Below are positions 39,720 to 48,380 of a DNA stretch of 64,000 nucleotides, in pieces. The stretch is from Roseburia rectibacter (GTDB taxonomy: Bacteria > Bacillota > Clostridia > Lachnospirales > Lachnospiraceae). The position numbers and the translations under genes were made by a program. The first letter of the stretch is position 1. Every line of letters begins with the position of its first letter. The notes beneath the pieces are model-generated. The model ran no database searches. It was not told the origin of the DNA and saw only the letters and a program-made list of their open reading frames with translations. Where the stretch lies: contig NZ_CP092473.1 in assembly GCF_014287515.2 (NCBI RefSeq), positions 540,001-604,000 of the forward strand, read 5' to 3'.

Positions 39720-40376
39720 ATGTTACAGGATATCAATGAGATTTCAGATGGAAAAATATATGGCATACATGATATGGTACGTGTTGGCTGCAGTGACTGT
39801 GCAGGCTGCCATAGCTGCTGTGAGCAGATGGGGGATACCGTTTTAGTTGATCCATACGATTGCAAAAGATTAGAAAAAGAGCTGGGGATGGGCTTTGAAG
39901 GACTGATGCAGTCTTATGTCGGACTTCATGTGGAAGATGGTCTGATCATTCCTCATTTGAAAATGCAGGAGCAGACGGGCACATGTGTATTTTTAAATGA
40001 GGAGGGAAGGTGCAGTATCCATGCATACCGTCCGGGCATCTGCAGATTATTTCCTCTGGGAAGAATTTATGAGGAGCAGGGTGTTTCCTATTTTCTGCAG
40101 AGTGGTGCCTGTGAACGCGGTAAAACGAAAATCAAAGTGGAAAAATGGTTAGATACGCCGCAGTTAAAACGATATCAGCAGTTTTTGACAGAGTGGCATA
40201 GTCTGAAAAAGAACATGCAGGAATATTTAAGCCGTATGACGAAAGAGGAAGAAAAGAAAACAGTCTGTATGATGTTTTTGCAGATTTTCTTTTTCCGTCC
40301 ATACGATAGCAGGCGGGATTTTTATGAGGAATGGGGGGAGCGGAGAAAACAGCTTCATTCGCTCCTGCCAGAATAA
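39720..40376 (+). CDS. YkgJ-family cysteine cluster protein
   Basis: 218 residues with an eight-cysteine pattern: GCSDCAGCHSCCEQMG near residue 23-38 and CVFLNEEGRCSIHAYRPGIC from 97, with a further Cys near 137 (GACERG). The family is thought to bind Fe-S or zinc; no function is established. The last third is a helical segment, EWHSLKKNMQEYLSRMTKEE. The start ATG follows GAGAGGA. Stand-alone gene. Confidence 0.85.
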   Translation: MLQDINEISDGKIYGIHDMVRVGCSDCAGCHSCCEQMGDTVLVDPYDCKRLEKELGMGFEGLMQSYVGLHVEDGLIIPHLKMQEQTGTCVFLNEEGRCSIHAYRPGICRLFPLGRIYEEQGVSYFLQSGACERGKTKIKVEKWLDTPQLKRYQQFLTEWHSLKKNMQEYLSRMTKEEEKKTVCMMFLQIFFFRPYDSRRDFYEEWGERRKQLHSLLPE

Positions 40377-40437
40377 AATGTTGTGTGATTCTGATGTTTT
40401 TTTAAAAATACAAGTGGGTAATTAGTAACAGAAAAGG

Positions 40438-40465
40438 TTGATATTCTAACAAAAAGTGCTATGAT
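40438..40465 (+). promoter_or_regulatory. lrgAB promoter and leader stem
   Basis: TTGATA (40438-40443), 16-bp spacer, TATGAT (40460-40465) preceded by TGC (extended -10). A stem TTCAGAG/CTCTGAA (40489-40495 and 40500-40506) follows in the leader just before the ribosome site. Confidence 0.6.
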
Positions 40466-40520
40466 AATATCCGGCTGAAAATTGAAATTTCAGAGAAGCC
40501 TCTGAAGAAAAGGATATTTT

Positions 40521-40886
40521 ATGAAGTATTTGAGACAATTTATGATCATTCTGTTGTTTACCTTTCTGGGAGAGCTGTTAAAATATGTGCTCCCGTTTCC
40601 GGTACCGGCAAGCATCTATGGCCTGGTTCTTTTATTTATTGCACTGGAAACAAGACTCCTTCCGCTTGCAGCAGTCAAAGATGCCGGAAAGTTCATGATC
40701 GAGATCATGCCGTTAATGTTTATTCCGGCCGGTGCAGGACTCATTGATGCATGGGATGCACTACGCCCAATTTGTGTACAGATCGTGGTGATCATGGTGG
40801 TATCAACGATCGTGGTTATGATCGTGTCCGGTCATGTGACACAATTTGTCATGCGCAGAGGGAAAAAGAAAGGAGAACAGAAATGA
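40521..40886 (+). CDS. lrgA: CidA/LrgA family holin-like protein
   Basis: 121 residues, four membrane helices (LLFTFLGELLKYVLPF, SIYGLVLLFIALE, VVIMVVSTIVVMIV and one between), basic C terminus MRRGKKKGEQK. Typical motif FPVPASIYGLVLLF. LrgA-type proteins act with LrgB in control of murein hydrolases or in export of small carboxylates. Its stop overlaps the lrgB start (ATGA). Confidence 0.92.
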   Translation: MKYLRQFMIILLFTFLGELLKYVLPFPVPASIYGLVLLFIALETRLLPLAAVKDAGKFMIEIMPLMFIPAGAGLIDAWDALRPICVQIVVIMVVSTIVVMIVSGHVTQFVMRRGKKKGEQK

Positions 40887-41575
40887 GAGAGTTTTTATGT
40901 GATTCCGTATTTTTGGGCGTTGCGATCAGCATACTTGCATATGAGCTTGGCGTGTTTTTAAAGAAGAAATTAAAACTTGCGGTATTTAACCCGCTTCTGA
41001 TATCGATCGTTGCCGTGATCATTTTTCTGGTTGTGTTCCATATTCCGTATGAGCGTTACAACGAGGGCGCAAAATATTTAAGCTATCTTCTGACTCCGGC
41101 AACGGTATGTCTGGCAATCCCGCTTTATGAGCAGTTTGAACTGCTGAAACAGAATGTTGCCGCGATTTTTGCTGGATTGATTTCCGGTGTTCTGACGAGT
41201 GTGATCTGTGTTCTGGTCTTATCACTGTTATTCCATTTTGACCATGCGCAGTATGTCACGCTTCTTCCAAAATCGATCACAACGGCGATCGGAATGGGAA
41301 TCTCGGAAGAACTTGGCGGTTATGTCACGATCACGGTTGCGGTCATCATTATCACCGGTATCATCGGAAATGTGTTAGCAGAGACAATCTGCCGGGTTTT
41401 TAAGATCGAAGAACCGGTGGCAAAAGGAATTGCGATCGGATCATCTTCACATGCACTCGGAACGGCGAAAGCACTGGAACTTGGTGAAATCGAGGGCGCG
41501 ATGAGCAGTCTTTCCATTGCGGTGGCAGGTATTCTGACGGTAATCGCTGCACCGATTTTTGCAACGATGTTGTAA
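40883..41575 (+). CDS. lrgB: LrgB family membrane protein
   Basis: 230 residues from the ATG at 40883; longer in-frame extensions run into lrgA and are rejected. About seven membrane helices. Family blocks: FNPLLISI near residue 39, LLTPATVCLAIPLYEQ near 71, LLPKSITTAIGMGISEELGG near 128, and the C-terminal GSSSHALGTAKALELGEIEGA near 195. Partner of LrgA (4-nt overlap); recent work on related pairs links them to pyruvate or glycolate transport. A strong terminator follows. Confidence 0.94.
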   Translation: MREFLCDSVFLGVAISILAYELGVFLKKKLKLAVFNPLLISIVAVIIFLVVFHIPYERYNEGAKYLSYLLTPATVCLAIPLYEQFELLKQNVAAIFAGLISGVLTSVICVLVLSLLFHFDHAQYVTLLPKSITTAIGMGISEELGGYVTITVAVIIITGIIGNVLAETICRVFKIEEPVAKGIAIGSSSHALGTAKALELGEIEGAMSSLSIAVAGILTVIAAPIFATML

Positions 41576-41627
41576 ATATAATGCCGTGATTTTATTAAGG
41601 TGATTATTAATATTAAGCCAAATGTAG

Positions 41628-41665
41628 AATGTGAAATATCAGAGATGGTATTTCACATTTTTTTT
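41628..41665 (+). terminator. lrgAB terminator
   Basis: Perfect 11-bp stem AATGTGAAATA (41628-41638) / TATTTCACATT (41649-41659), then T8. Confidence 0.95.
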
Positions 41666-41694
41666 CGATTTACATATCATAATATGAAAAAGTT

Positions 41695-42525
41695 ATGGTT
41701 GGAAATAAAGATATGTATTGTCAGAACAAAATTGTGCATACGATACAGGCAGGCGATTCCCTGTATAAATTATCGAGACAGTATCACACGACAGTGACGG
41801 AACTGATTCTTGGAAATCCGGGAGTCAATCCATATAATCTCCAGATCGGGATGCAGCTTTTTATCTGCCCGGGAGAGGGATATGTGCCTCAGCAGAATCC
41901 GGGAGGCGGAAACATGGGAGGAGGAACAGGCAATCCGGGAGGCGGAAACATGGGAGGAGGAACAGGCAATCCGGGAAGTAACAACGAGACCGAATCGGAG
42001 CGTGAGGATTCCATCCTCCGCCTCAACGAGGATATGCGTCTTGCGTGGTTAAATCATGTTTACTGGACCAGGATGTATCTGATGAGTGCAGTCGCAGACA
42101 ATGCAGACCAGCAGGCGGTGGAAGAACGGCTGCTTGAGACTGCAGACGAGATCACGGATGTGTTTGCAAGGTATCTTCCGATCGCAACGACCAGACAGCT
42201 CCGCAATCTTCTGACGGAGCATATTGAGATCGCAGGACAGATTATTCAGGCATTGAAGGCAAAAAATATGTCTGATTATGATGCGCTGGTGAAGGAGTGG
42301 TACCGCAATGCCAATCAGATGGCAGCTCTTTTTGCCAGTCACAATCCGTATTTTGAGAGCAGGGAAACCAGAAATATGCTGTTAAATCATCTGGATCTGA
42401 CCAGGGAGGAGATTGAGCAACAGGTCAATGGAGAGTATGAGCAGAGCATTGATGTGTTTCGGGACGTAGAGCAGCAGGCACTTGCGATGGCGGATTACTT
42501 TGCGAGAGGACTGCTGGCAAGATAA
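41695..42525 (+). CDS. LysM protein with Gly/Asn linker and helical domain
   Basis: 276 residues. A LysM module (VHTIQAGDSLYKLSRQYHTTV to IGMQLFICPGE, about 14-62) binds peptidoglycan or chitin-type glycans. The linker has two copies of a 12-residue unit, GNMGGGTGNPGG. The C-terminal helical domain (about 105-276) repeats the pattern HVYWTRMYL ... LLTEHIEIAG ... KEWYRNANQMAALFASHNPYF, which I have seen in spore-former proteins of unknown role. There is no signal peptide, so a spore-coat or cytosolic location is possible. The start could also be the ATG at 41713; neither has a strong ribosome site. Confidence 0.8.
   Translation: MVGNKDMYCQNKIVHTIQAGDSLYKLSRQYHTTVTELILGNPGVNPYNLQIGMQLFICPGEGYVPQQNPGGGNMGGGTGNPGGGNMGGGTGNPGSNNETESEREDSILRLNEDMRLAWLNHVYWTRMYLMSAVADNADQQAVEERLLETADEITDVFARYLPIATTRQLRNLLTEHIEIAGQIIQALKAKNMSDYDALVKEWYRNANQMAALFASHNPYFESRETRNMLLNHLDLTREEIEQQVNGEYEQSIDVFRDVEQQALAMADYFARGLLAR
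41896..41976 (+). repeat. 36-bp tandem repeat inside LysM linker
   Basis: Two identical 36-bp units (41896-41931 and 41932-41967) plus a 9-bp third start, in frame, each encoding 12 residues of Gly/Asn linker. The perfect identity suggests recent duplication or variation in copy number. Confidence 0.85.
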
Positions 42526-42548
42526 AACGTATAGATTGAAGCCTTCTG

Positions 42549-42655
42549 CTAAATGCAATTCAACGGATCATTCATTCGTTAAAGCAGATAGAACAGCTGC
42601 AGAAAAAGCCCCATGCGGTAGAGTATGTTTTCAGACCGCATGGTGGAACAGCAGA
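42549..42655 (-). pseudogene. Decayed fragment of an AraC-family regulator
   Basis: The segment matches part of the intact AraC gene at 44053-45024. 42549-42565 corresponds to 44340-44356, and 42566-42653 to 44418-44506, with an internal deletion of about 60 nt. A string of matching bases is retained in the middle (AACTGCAGAAAAAGCCCC in the intact gene, one difference here). The encoded piece corresponds to ELYRMGLFLQLF of the intact protein. No start, stop or complete domain remains. It lies between the LysM gene and the uxuA promoter. Confidence 0.8.
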
Positions 42656-42742
42656 AATACACAGGGGTATTCCGGACGATTCGAAAAATGCCAAAAGTAA
42701 CGGAATCGCAAGATTTGCAATAAAAACAGCAATTAACTTGAA

Positions 42743-42772
42743 TTGCCAGTAAAAAAATGTACATGCTATAAT
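42743..42772 (+). promoter_or_regulatory. uxuA promoter
   Basis: TTGCCA (42743-42748), 18-bp spacer, TATAAT (42767-42772) with TGC before it (extended -10). The ATG is at 42803. Confidence 0.7.
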
Positions 42773-42802
42773 GCAATTATCAAGATTAAGGGGGAAAAAG
42801 AT

Positions 42803-43888
42803 ATGCCAATGCAGATGGGTTTCCGCTGGTATGGCGAGGGCAATGACAAGATCAGCCTTGCTGATATCAAACAGATTCCGGGTGTGACGAGCATCGTGTG
42901 GGCACTGCATCATAAACTGCCGGGAGAAGTGTGGACAGTAGAAGAGATTGCAGAAGTGCAGAAACAGCTTGAGCCATATGGTTTTAATATGGACGTTGTG
43001 GAATCAGTCAATGTACATGATGATATCAAGATCGGACTTCCGAGCCGTGACCAGTATATTGAAAACTATATCCAGACAATTAAGAACCTTTCCAAATTCG
43101 GTGTCAAGGTTATCTGCTATAATTTTATGCCGATCTTTGACTGGACGCGCACGGATTTATTTCATCCGGTAGGAGATGGTTCGACAGCACTTTATTACGA
43201 AGCAAGCAAGATCCATGATGATCCGAAGGAAATGGCAGACTATATTTTAAATAATTTACATGGAATGACATTTCCAGGCTGGGAGCCGGAACGTATGGAG
43301 AAACTGGACGAGCTTTTTGCAGCTTACAAGCCGGTGACAAAAGAAGTATTGTGGGAAAACTTAAAATATTTTCTTGAGGCGCTTATGCCGACCTGTAAAG
43401 AATGCGATATCAAAATGGCAATCCACATGGATGATCCGCCATGGGATATTTTCGGACTTCCACGTCTTCTGACCTGCGAGGAAAATATTGACCGTTTCTT
43501 AAAGATGGTTGACAGCCCGTACAACTGTCTGACACTGTGCTCAGGGTCTTTGAATGCCGACCCGGGAAACAATGTGGCAGATATTGTCCGCAAGCATTGT
43601 GACCGCATTGCGTTTGCGCACATCCGCAATGTAAAACATTTTCCGAATGGAGATTTTTCGGAGGCTTCCCATCGTGACTGTGATGGTGATACCGGAATCC
43701 TTGACATTTTAAAAGCATACCATGACTGCGGATTTGAGGGTTATATCCGTCCGGATCACGGACGCCACCTCTGGGATGAAAAGCCGGGCAATGTCCGTCC
43801 GGGTTATGGCTTATACGATCGTGCACTGGGTATTATGTATATGCTCGGCGTGTGGGATATGCTCGATAAGCTGGATGAAAATAAATAA
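42803..43888 (+). CDS. uxuA: Mannonate dehydratase
   Basis: 361 residues. It converts D-mannonate to 2-keto-3-deoxygluconate, the second of the two steps after uronate isomerisation. Matching blocks: MGFRWYGEGNDKISLADI at the start, WALHHKLPGE near 37, NFMPIFDWTRTDL near 107, HMDDPPWDIFGLPRL near 215, LCSGSLNADPGNN near 242, FAHIRNVKHFP near 272 and RPDHGRHLWDE near 316 (metal-binding His and Asp). The ATG at 42803 follows AAGGGGG. The gene starts the sugar-acid island. Confidence 0.96.
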   Translation: MPMQMGFRWYGEGNDKISLADIKQIPGVTSIVWALHHKLPGEVWTVEEIAEVQKQLEPYGFNMDVVESVNVHDDIKIGLPSRDQYIENYIQTIKNLSKFGVKVICYNFMPIFDWTRTDLFHPVGDGSTALYYEASKIHDDPKEMADYILNNLHGMTFPGWEPERMEKLDELFAAYKPVTKEVLWENLKYFLEALMPTCKECDIKMAIHMDDPPWDIFGLPRLLTCEENIDRFLKMVDSPYNCLTLCSGSLNADPGNNVADIVRKHCDRIAFAHIRNVKHFPNGDFSEASHRDCDGDTGILDILKAYHDCGFEGYIRPDHGRHLWDEKPGNVRPGYGLYDRALGIMYMLGVWDMLDKLDENK

Positions 43889-43907
43889 GCATAAAATATG
43901 CATAATT

Positions 43908-43931
43908 AGGGACTGCCGTATGGCAGTCCCT
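43908..43931 (+). terminator. uxuA terminator
   Basis: Perfect 10-bp stem AGGGACTGCC / GGCAGTCCCT with a GTAT loop, then TGTATTAT. It may also serve the AraC gene on the other strand. Confidence 0.8.
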
Positions 43932-44052
43932 TGTATTATGGAAAAGTCCGTGGCATATGCCGCGGATTTTTGTATGCTTATCTCTGGTTATCAAAAGGGC
44001 ATTATTTGCCAGTCAAAAAATCTGAAGTTACCTTTTGACACCTGAATCCACA

Positions 44053-45024
44053 TCAGTAAAAATCATGCGTTTCTTTTTCACGGGTCCGGAAGCTGCGTGG
44101 AGAGATGCCATATTCTTTCACAAACGCTTTGTAAAAAACAGAATAATCACAAAAGCCGCACTGTTCGGCAACTTCTTTCAATGGAATGCCGGAATTGATC
44201 AGATTTTTAGATTCGATCAGTCTCCGCTGGGTAACGATTTTGTAAAAGCCGGTGTCAAGCTGCTTTTTAAAAAGCTGGCTTACTGTCGACTGGCTTACCA
44301 TAAACTGCGCTGAAATAGATGCGAGGCTGAGGTCTTCGGATAAATGCAATTCAATGTAGTTGAGAATCTGGTCTAACAGGCCTGTATTCTCCGGTTTGGG
44401 GATGTCTGACTGCGGATGGTCGTTCATACGGTAAAACAGACAGAACAACTGCAGAAAAAGCCCCATGCGGTAGAGCTCGCTTCCAAGACGCATGGTGGAA
44501 CCCTCGTACAACAGTGCAGCCAGAAGCTGGTCGATCTGGTTTAAGAGTGTTCCTTCCGGGCGGATGACATAGGGGAGCTGCTTTTGTGGTGCATATTGGG
44601 AGGAGCCTGCATCCGCAAAGAAGTTCTGCTTACAGGTCTCAAAAAAATCGTTGTTGATCCAGAGTACGGTTCTCTGATAGGGTTCCCGAAGCTGCTCTAA
44701 AAATAAAGGGCGGTGGCTGGTGCCGGGGGGAACGAGGATGATATCATTTTTGCGGATCTGGTAACGGGTGTTTCCAATGAGATATTGCAAGTTTCCACTG
44801 CGGCAGAAAAGAAGTTCGTAAAACTCGTGGCTGTGGAGGGTTACATAGTCTTTCGTGTAACTGGTATCCTCATGTACATCCAGATAGGGGCTGTCCATTT
44901 CCAGTTCCTGGTATCCGATCAATTCCCCACCGGCAGTCAGGATGCCATCGAGCGTGGAAATATACGGAGGCTTCATCGAATCCTTATGTTCCATTAAAAA
45001 ACGTTTCATTTGGCTATATTTCAT
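44053..45024 (-). CDS. AraC-family transcriptional regulator 1
   Basis: 323 residues. An N-terminal cupin-type sensor (about 60-130: LHSHEFYELLFCRSGNLQYLIG, DIILVPPGTSHRP) is followed by an AraC DNA-binding domain with two helix-turn-helix units at about 220-315 (LASISAQFMVSQSTVSQLFKK and LKEVAEQCGFCDYSVFYKAFVKEYGISP). The ATG follows AGGAG. Transcribed divergently from the GPH transporter, it probably senses a sugar acid and controls the transporter or uxuA. A palindrome lies between them. Confidence 0.92.
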   Translation of the reverse strand: MKYSQMKRFLMEHKDSMKPPYISTLDGILTAGGELIGYQELEMDSPYLDVHEDTSYTKDYVTLHSHEFYELLFCRSGNLQYLIGNTRYQIRKNDIILVPPGTSHRPLFLEQLREPYQRTVLWINNDFFETCKQNFFADAGSSQYAPQKQLPYVIRPEGTLLNQIDQLLAALLYEGSTMRLGSELYRMGLFLQLFCLFYRMNDHPQSDIPKPENTGLLDQILNYIELHLSEDLSLASISAQFMVSQSTVSQLFKKQLDTGFYKIVTQRRLIESKNLINSGIPLKEVAEQCGFCDYSVFYKAFVKEYGISPRSFRTREKETHDFY

Positions 45025-45061
45025 AAAAACTCCTGTTCTGATTTGTTATATTTATACAATC

Positions 45062-45076
45062 CTACAAATATTGTAG
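45062..45076. promoter_or_regulatory. Candidate operator between AraC gene and transporter
   Basis: Perfect palindrome CTACAA ATA TTGTAG, 37 bp before the AraC start and 149 bp before the transporter start. The rest of the divergent region is AT-rich, with no other clear promoter boxes. Confidence 0.4.
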
Positions 45077-45224
45077 CACAATAAATGTAAGATATGCAAT
45101 GTATTTTGGTATAAATACAATTTAAATTGCAATAAAGCAAATGTATCATAAGGATATCGGTTCTTGTGAAATGTACAGACACAAAACCAATGCGCGCGTA
45201 CAAATACCAGAAGGAGAAAAATTT

Positions 45225-46598
45225 ATGAATAAAAGAAATGTAAGACCCTTTTCAAAAAGGGATGAGATCGGATATGTGTTTGGAGATATGGCGGGCAGTT
45301 TTGTCAATTTATTTGTAGACGCATATTTTTTGACGTTTTGTACTTATGTGCTGGGAATCAGTCCGGCGTGGATGGGTTCCCTGTTCCTTGCAGCGAGACT
45401 CTGGGATGCAGTAAATGACCCGATCATGGGTTCTTTTCCGGACCGTTGGATGCTTGGAAAATCAGGAGATAAATTCAAACCGTGGATTAAAATTTTTATG
45501 ATACCGCTGGCGTTGTCAGGTGTGCTTTGTTTTTCCAAAGTGCCGTTTGAAGGTGTTGCACTTCATGCGTGGGTCGCTTTTGTGTATGTCTTATATGGAA
45601 TGAGCTATACCGGAACTTCCATGCCGTTTGGTGCGATGGCAAGTGTGGTCAGCACAGATCCGATTGACCGGAGTAAACTCTCAAGGGCAAGAAGTCTTGG
45701 CGGAACATTTGTGGGAATTGCAGCGTTATCCTTTGTGCCGGTAGTCTGTTTTGACAGCGAAAGCAACATTATCCCGGAAAGATTTACACTTCTGGCAGTT
45801 ATTTTTGGAATTTTAAGTGTGGTCTGCTACTGCCTGCTGTTACATTTAACGACAGAGCGTGTGCGTGAGGAAAAGAAACAGAATACAGAAAAGTTCAATT
45901 ATGGAAATGTGTTGAAAGCAGTCGTAAAAAATAGGCCACTGATCGGTGTCATGGTTGCAACCATTGGAAGTATGCTCTATATCACCGGTTCAAACCAGAT
46001 TAGAAGTTATGTATTCAAAGAGTACTATGGAAATACCTCTGCAATGACTCTGCTTAGTCTTGCAAGTGTGCCGATCATTATCATCTGTTTCCCGCTTGTG
46101 CCAAAACTGGTTGCAAAGTTTGGAAAGAAAACGACATTGATGTTTGGCGTAATCAGCAGTACCGTGCTCAGTGTAATCATTTTTGCCGTAAAAATACCAA
46201 ACGTTTATGTTTATTCGGTACTGAATGTACTGGCAATGATCGGACAGACCGTATTTACCATGCTGATCTGGGCGCTTGTCACAGACTGTCTGGATTACAG
46301 TGAGTGGAAGTTCCATGAGAGAAGTGATGGCTCGATGTATTCCCTTTATACGTTCAGCCGTAAAATCGGTTCCACCATTGCTTCCGCAGGTGTTTCCTTC
46401 GGACTCCAGGCGATCGGATATATTTCTGGAAATAATGTGGTGCAGTCAGATGCAACCATAAACAATATCTACATGTTAGTGGCATTGATCCCGGTGCTGA
46501 CCTGTGTGCTGGAACTCATTGGTATCGGCGCAATCTTTAATCTGGATAAGGAACAGACCAAAGAAATGTATGCGGAATTAAAACAAAGACGTGAATAG
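45225..46598 (+). CDS. Glycoside-pentoside-hexuronide (GPH) family transporter
   Basis: 457 residues, about twelve membrane helices, MFS-type GPH family (relatives of MelB, XynB and UidB). Recognisable is the N-terminal KRDEIGYVFGDMAGSFVN, the conserved D in WDAVNDPIMGSFPDR near residue 68, and LTTERVREEKK near 218. The ATG at 45225 follows AGAAGGAG; an in-frame ATG at 45141 is too far upstream. Adjacent uxuA, uxuB and lactonase-like genes suggest that it carries a hexuronate-derived sugar acid with cations. It ends in the same transcript as the amidohydrolase (16 nt apart). Confidence 0.92.
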   Translation: MNKRNVRPFSKRDEIGYVFGDMAGSFVNLFVDAYFLTFCTYVLGISPAWMGSLFLAARLWDAVNDPIMGSFPDRWMLGKSGDKFKPWIKIFMIPLALSGVLCFSKVPFEGVALHAWVAFVYVLYGMSYTGTSMPFGAMASVVSTDPIDRSKLSRARSLGGTFVGIAALSFVPVVCFDSESNIIPERFTLLAVIFGILSVVCYCLLLHLTTERVREEKKQNTEKFNYGNVLKAVVKNRPLIGVMVATIGSMLYITGSNQIRSYVFKEYYGNTSAMTLLSLASVPIIIICFPLVPKLVAKFGKKTTLMFGVISSTVLSVIIFAVKIPNVYVYSVLNVLAMIGQTVFTMLIWALVTDCLDYSEWKFHERSDGSMYSLYTFSRKIGSTIASAGVSFGLQAIGYISGNNVVQSDATINNIYMLVALIPVLTCVLELIGIGAIFNLDKEQTKEMYAELKQRRE

Positions 46599-46614
46599 TA
46601 AAGAGGAGATTAGA

Positions 46615-47484
46615 TTGAAAAAAATTGATATTCATCTTCATCTGACATTACAGCAGTATCCGAAAACAGATACCATGTTCCTTTCCAGTGCGGCACAGAT
46701 GCTGCCGCACTTAGAGGAACTTGGAATTGAACAGGGAATCGTGTTATCTTCCGGCGAACAGGAAAATGAGCAGATCCTGGTTGCAGCAAATGAGGAGTGT
46801 AAACGCATCTGTGAACAGTTCCCCAAGAAGTTCCACTGGATGTGCAATGTGGATGCAAAAAACCAGACAGATGTGTATAAACGGATCTTAGCCTGTAAAG
46901 AGAGCGGTGCGGTCGGAATCGGGGAACTGATGGTAAACCAGAGGCTGGATGCTCCATTTTTACAGAGTGTATTTGAGGTGGCAGAAGAATTAAAATTACC
47001 TGTTCTTTTTCACATGAGTCCGAAAGAGGGCTTTCAGTATGGGGTTGTGGACGGGCCGGGGCTCCCGCTGCTGGAGGAAAATTTAAAGCGTTATAAAGGA
47101 TTAAAGTTCATCGGGCACAGTCAGCCATTCTGGCATGAAATTTCAAAAGATGCACCGGCGACCCCAAAGGAACGGATGAAATGGGGAGAGGAAGCTGTAT
47201 GTCCCGGCGGCAGACTGCCATATCTGTTTGAAACCTATGAAAATTTATATGGAGATCTGTCCGCAAACAGTGGCGGATGTGCAATCATGCGTGACGAAGA
47301 ATTTGGGCTGGCTTTTCTGGAAAAATATCAGGACCGGTTGCTGTTTGGAACAGATATGGCAAATTGTGAAATGACATTTCCGCTTGGAAACTGGCTGGAT
47401 GAGCAGGAACACGCAGGAAGACTCAGCCGGAGTGCCTATGAAAAAATCTGCCGTACAAATGCAGAAAAATTATTTCACTTATAA
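46615..47484 (+). CDS. Amidohydrolase-family protein (TIM barrel)
   Basis: 289 residues from a TTG at 46615, six bases after GAGGAG; a GTG at 46591 would begin before that site. Metal motif DIHLHLT (residues 4-10), FHMSPKEGF near 145, FIGHSQPFWHE near 177 and the late Asp in FGTDMANCE near 250 are the four metal sites of the amidohydrolase-2 group. That group includes lactonases for sugar acids (for example L-fuconolactone and L-rhamnono-lactone hydrolases) and decarboxylases. A sugar lactonase role fits the uxu context but is inferred. Confidence 0.82.
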   Translation: MKKIDIHLHLTLQQYPKTDTMFLSSAAQMLPHLEELGIEQGIVLSSGEQENEQILVAANEECKRICEQFPKKFHWMCNVDAKNQTDVYKRILACKESGAVGIGELMVNQRLDAPFLQSVFEVAEELKLPVLFHMSPKEGFQYGVVDGPGLPLLEENLKRYKGLKFIGHSQPFWHEISKDAPATPKERMKWGEEAVCPGGRLPYLFETYENLYGDLSANSGGCAIMRDEEFGLAFLEKYQDRLLFGTDMANCEMTFPLGNWLDEQEHAGRLSRSAYEKICRTNAEKLFHL

Positions 47485-47540
47485 GAAAAAAGAGGGAGAG
47501 CCGAAAACATACCACATCCCTCAAAAACAGGAGGAAACAT

Positions 47541-48377
47541 ATGAGAACAAGAATATTACCTAGAATGTTAAATGATGAGGTGGAAGAATATCTTTCCAGA
47601 AATGACATTATCATTGTACCGGTCGGAACGGTAGAGATGCACGGGGGATTTCCACTGGATTCAGAAACCACCATCAGTGAGGCATTTGCACTGGAGATGG
47701 CAGAGGCGTGTGACGGGCTGGTATTGACAGGACTTCCGTATTTTTACGCAGGCGCAACGGCAAGCGGCAGGGGAACCGTCCAGGTGAGTGTGCGGGAAGG
47801 AATCGACTATTTGATGGCGGTGGCAAAAAGCCTGTTGCGCCAGGGATTCAAACGCCAGATCTACATCAGTTTTCACGGCCCGGCACATATGACATGCAGT
47901 CCGATGGTGCGGGATTTCTTTGATGAGACCGGAGTGCCGATTTTATATATGGACCTCACCATGCAGATGATGAAAAATGCAAGGGATATTTTTACATCAA
48001 TGGACAGTTTCCACGCAATTACAGTGGGAGCTTATCAGAAAATGAACCGATTAAGTGACGTGCCGCTCACAACGGAGTATGCGCATAACGAGCCGCAGTC
48101 CTGTGCCGGATTTGAGGATATTTTCGGACTGGCATATCAGAGTGCTGCGATCGGTTATTATTTTGGCGAGAAAAAAGACCACATGAGTACATCGGTCATT
48201 GCAGATGAAGCAGCGAGGGAAACACTTGCAAAAGAGGGTGTGGAAATCATTGAAAAATTGGTGGAGCGCATGGATATGAACCATATCGTAGCACAGATGA
48301 GGGAATTGGAGCATTATAACAGCGAAGTTGCAAAAAAATGCCCATGGGTTCCCTCTAACACTAAAACAGAGCGGTAG
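47541..48377 (+). CDS. Creatininase-family hydrolase
   Basis: 278 residues. Family blocks are present with changes: PVGTVEMHGGFPLDSET near residue 27 (normally GSxEQHGPHLPLxTD; the Glu and His are kept and the later acidic residue is shifted), FYAGATASGRGTVQ, ISFHGPAHMT near 110 (normally NGHGGN), and YAHNEPQSCAGFED near 187 instead of the usual HAG-Glu. The Zn or Mn ligands therefore look altered but partly retained. Substrates in the family include creatinine, formamidopyrimidines and other amides. AGGAGG precedes the ATG. The operon context suggests a sugar-acid amide or lactam. Confidence 0.82.
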   Translation: MRTRILPRMLNDEVEEYLSRNDIIIVPVGTVEMHGGFPLDSETTISEAFALEMAEACDGLVLTGLPYFYAGATASGRGTVQVSVREGIDYLMAVAKSLLRQGFKRQIYISFHGPAHMTCSPMVRDFFDETGVPILYMDLTMQMMKNARDIFTSMDSFHAITVGAYQKMNRLSDVPLTTEYAHNEPQSCAGFEDIFGLAYQSAAIGYYFGEKKDHMSTSVIADEAARETLAKEGVEIIEKLVERMDMNHIVAQMRELEHYNSEVAKKCPWVPSNTKTER

Positions 48378-48380
48378 ATT

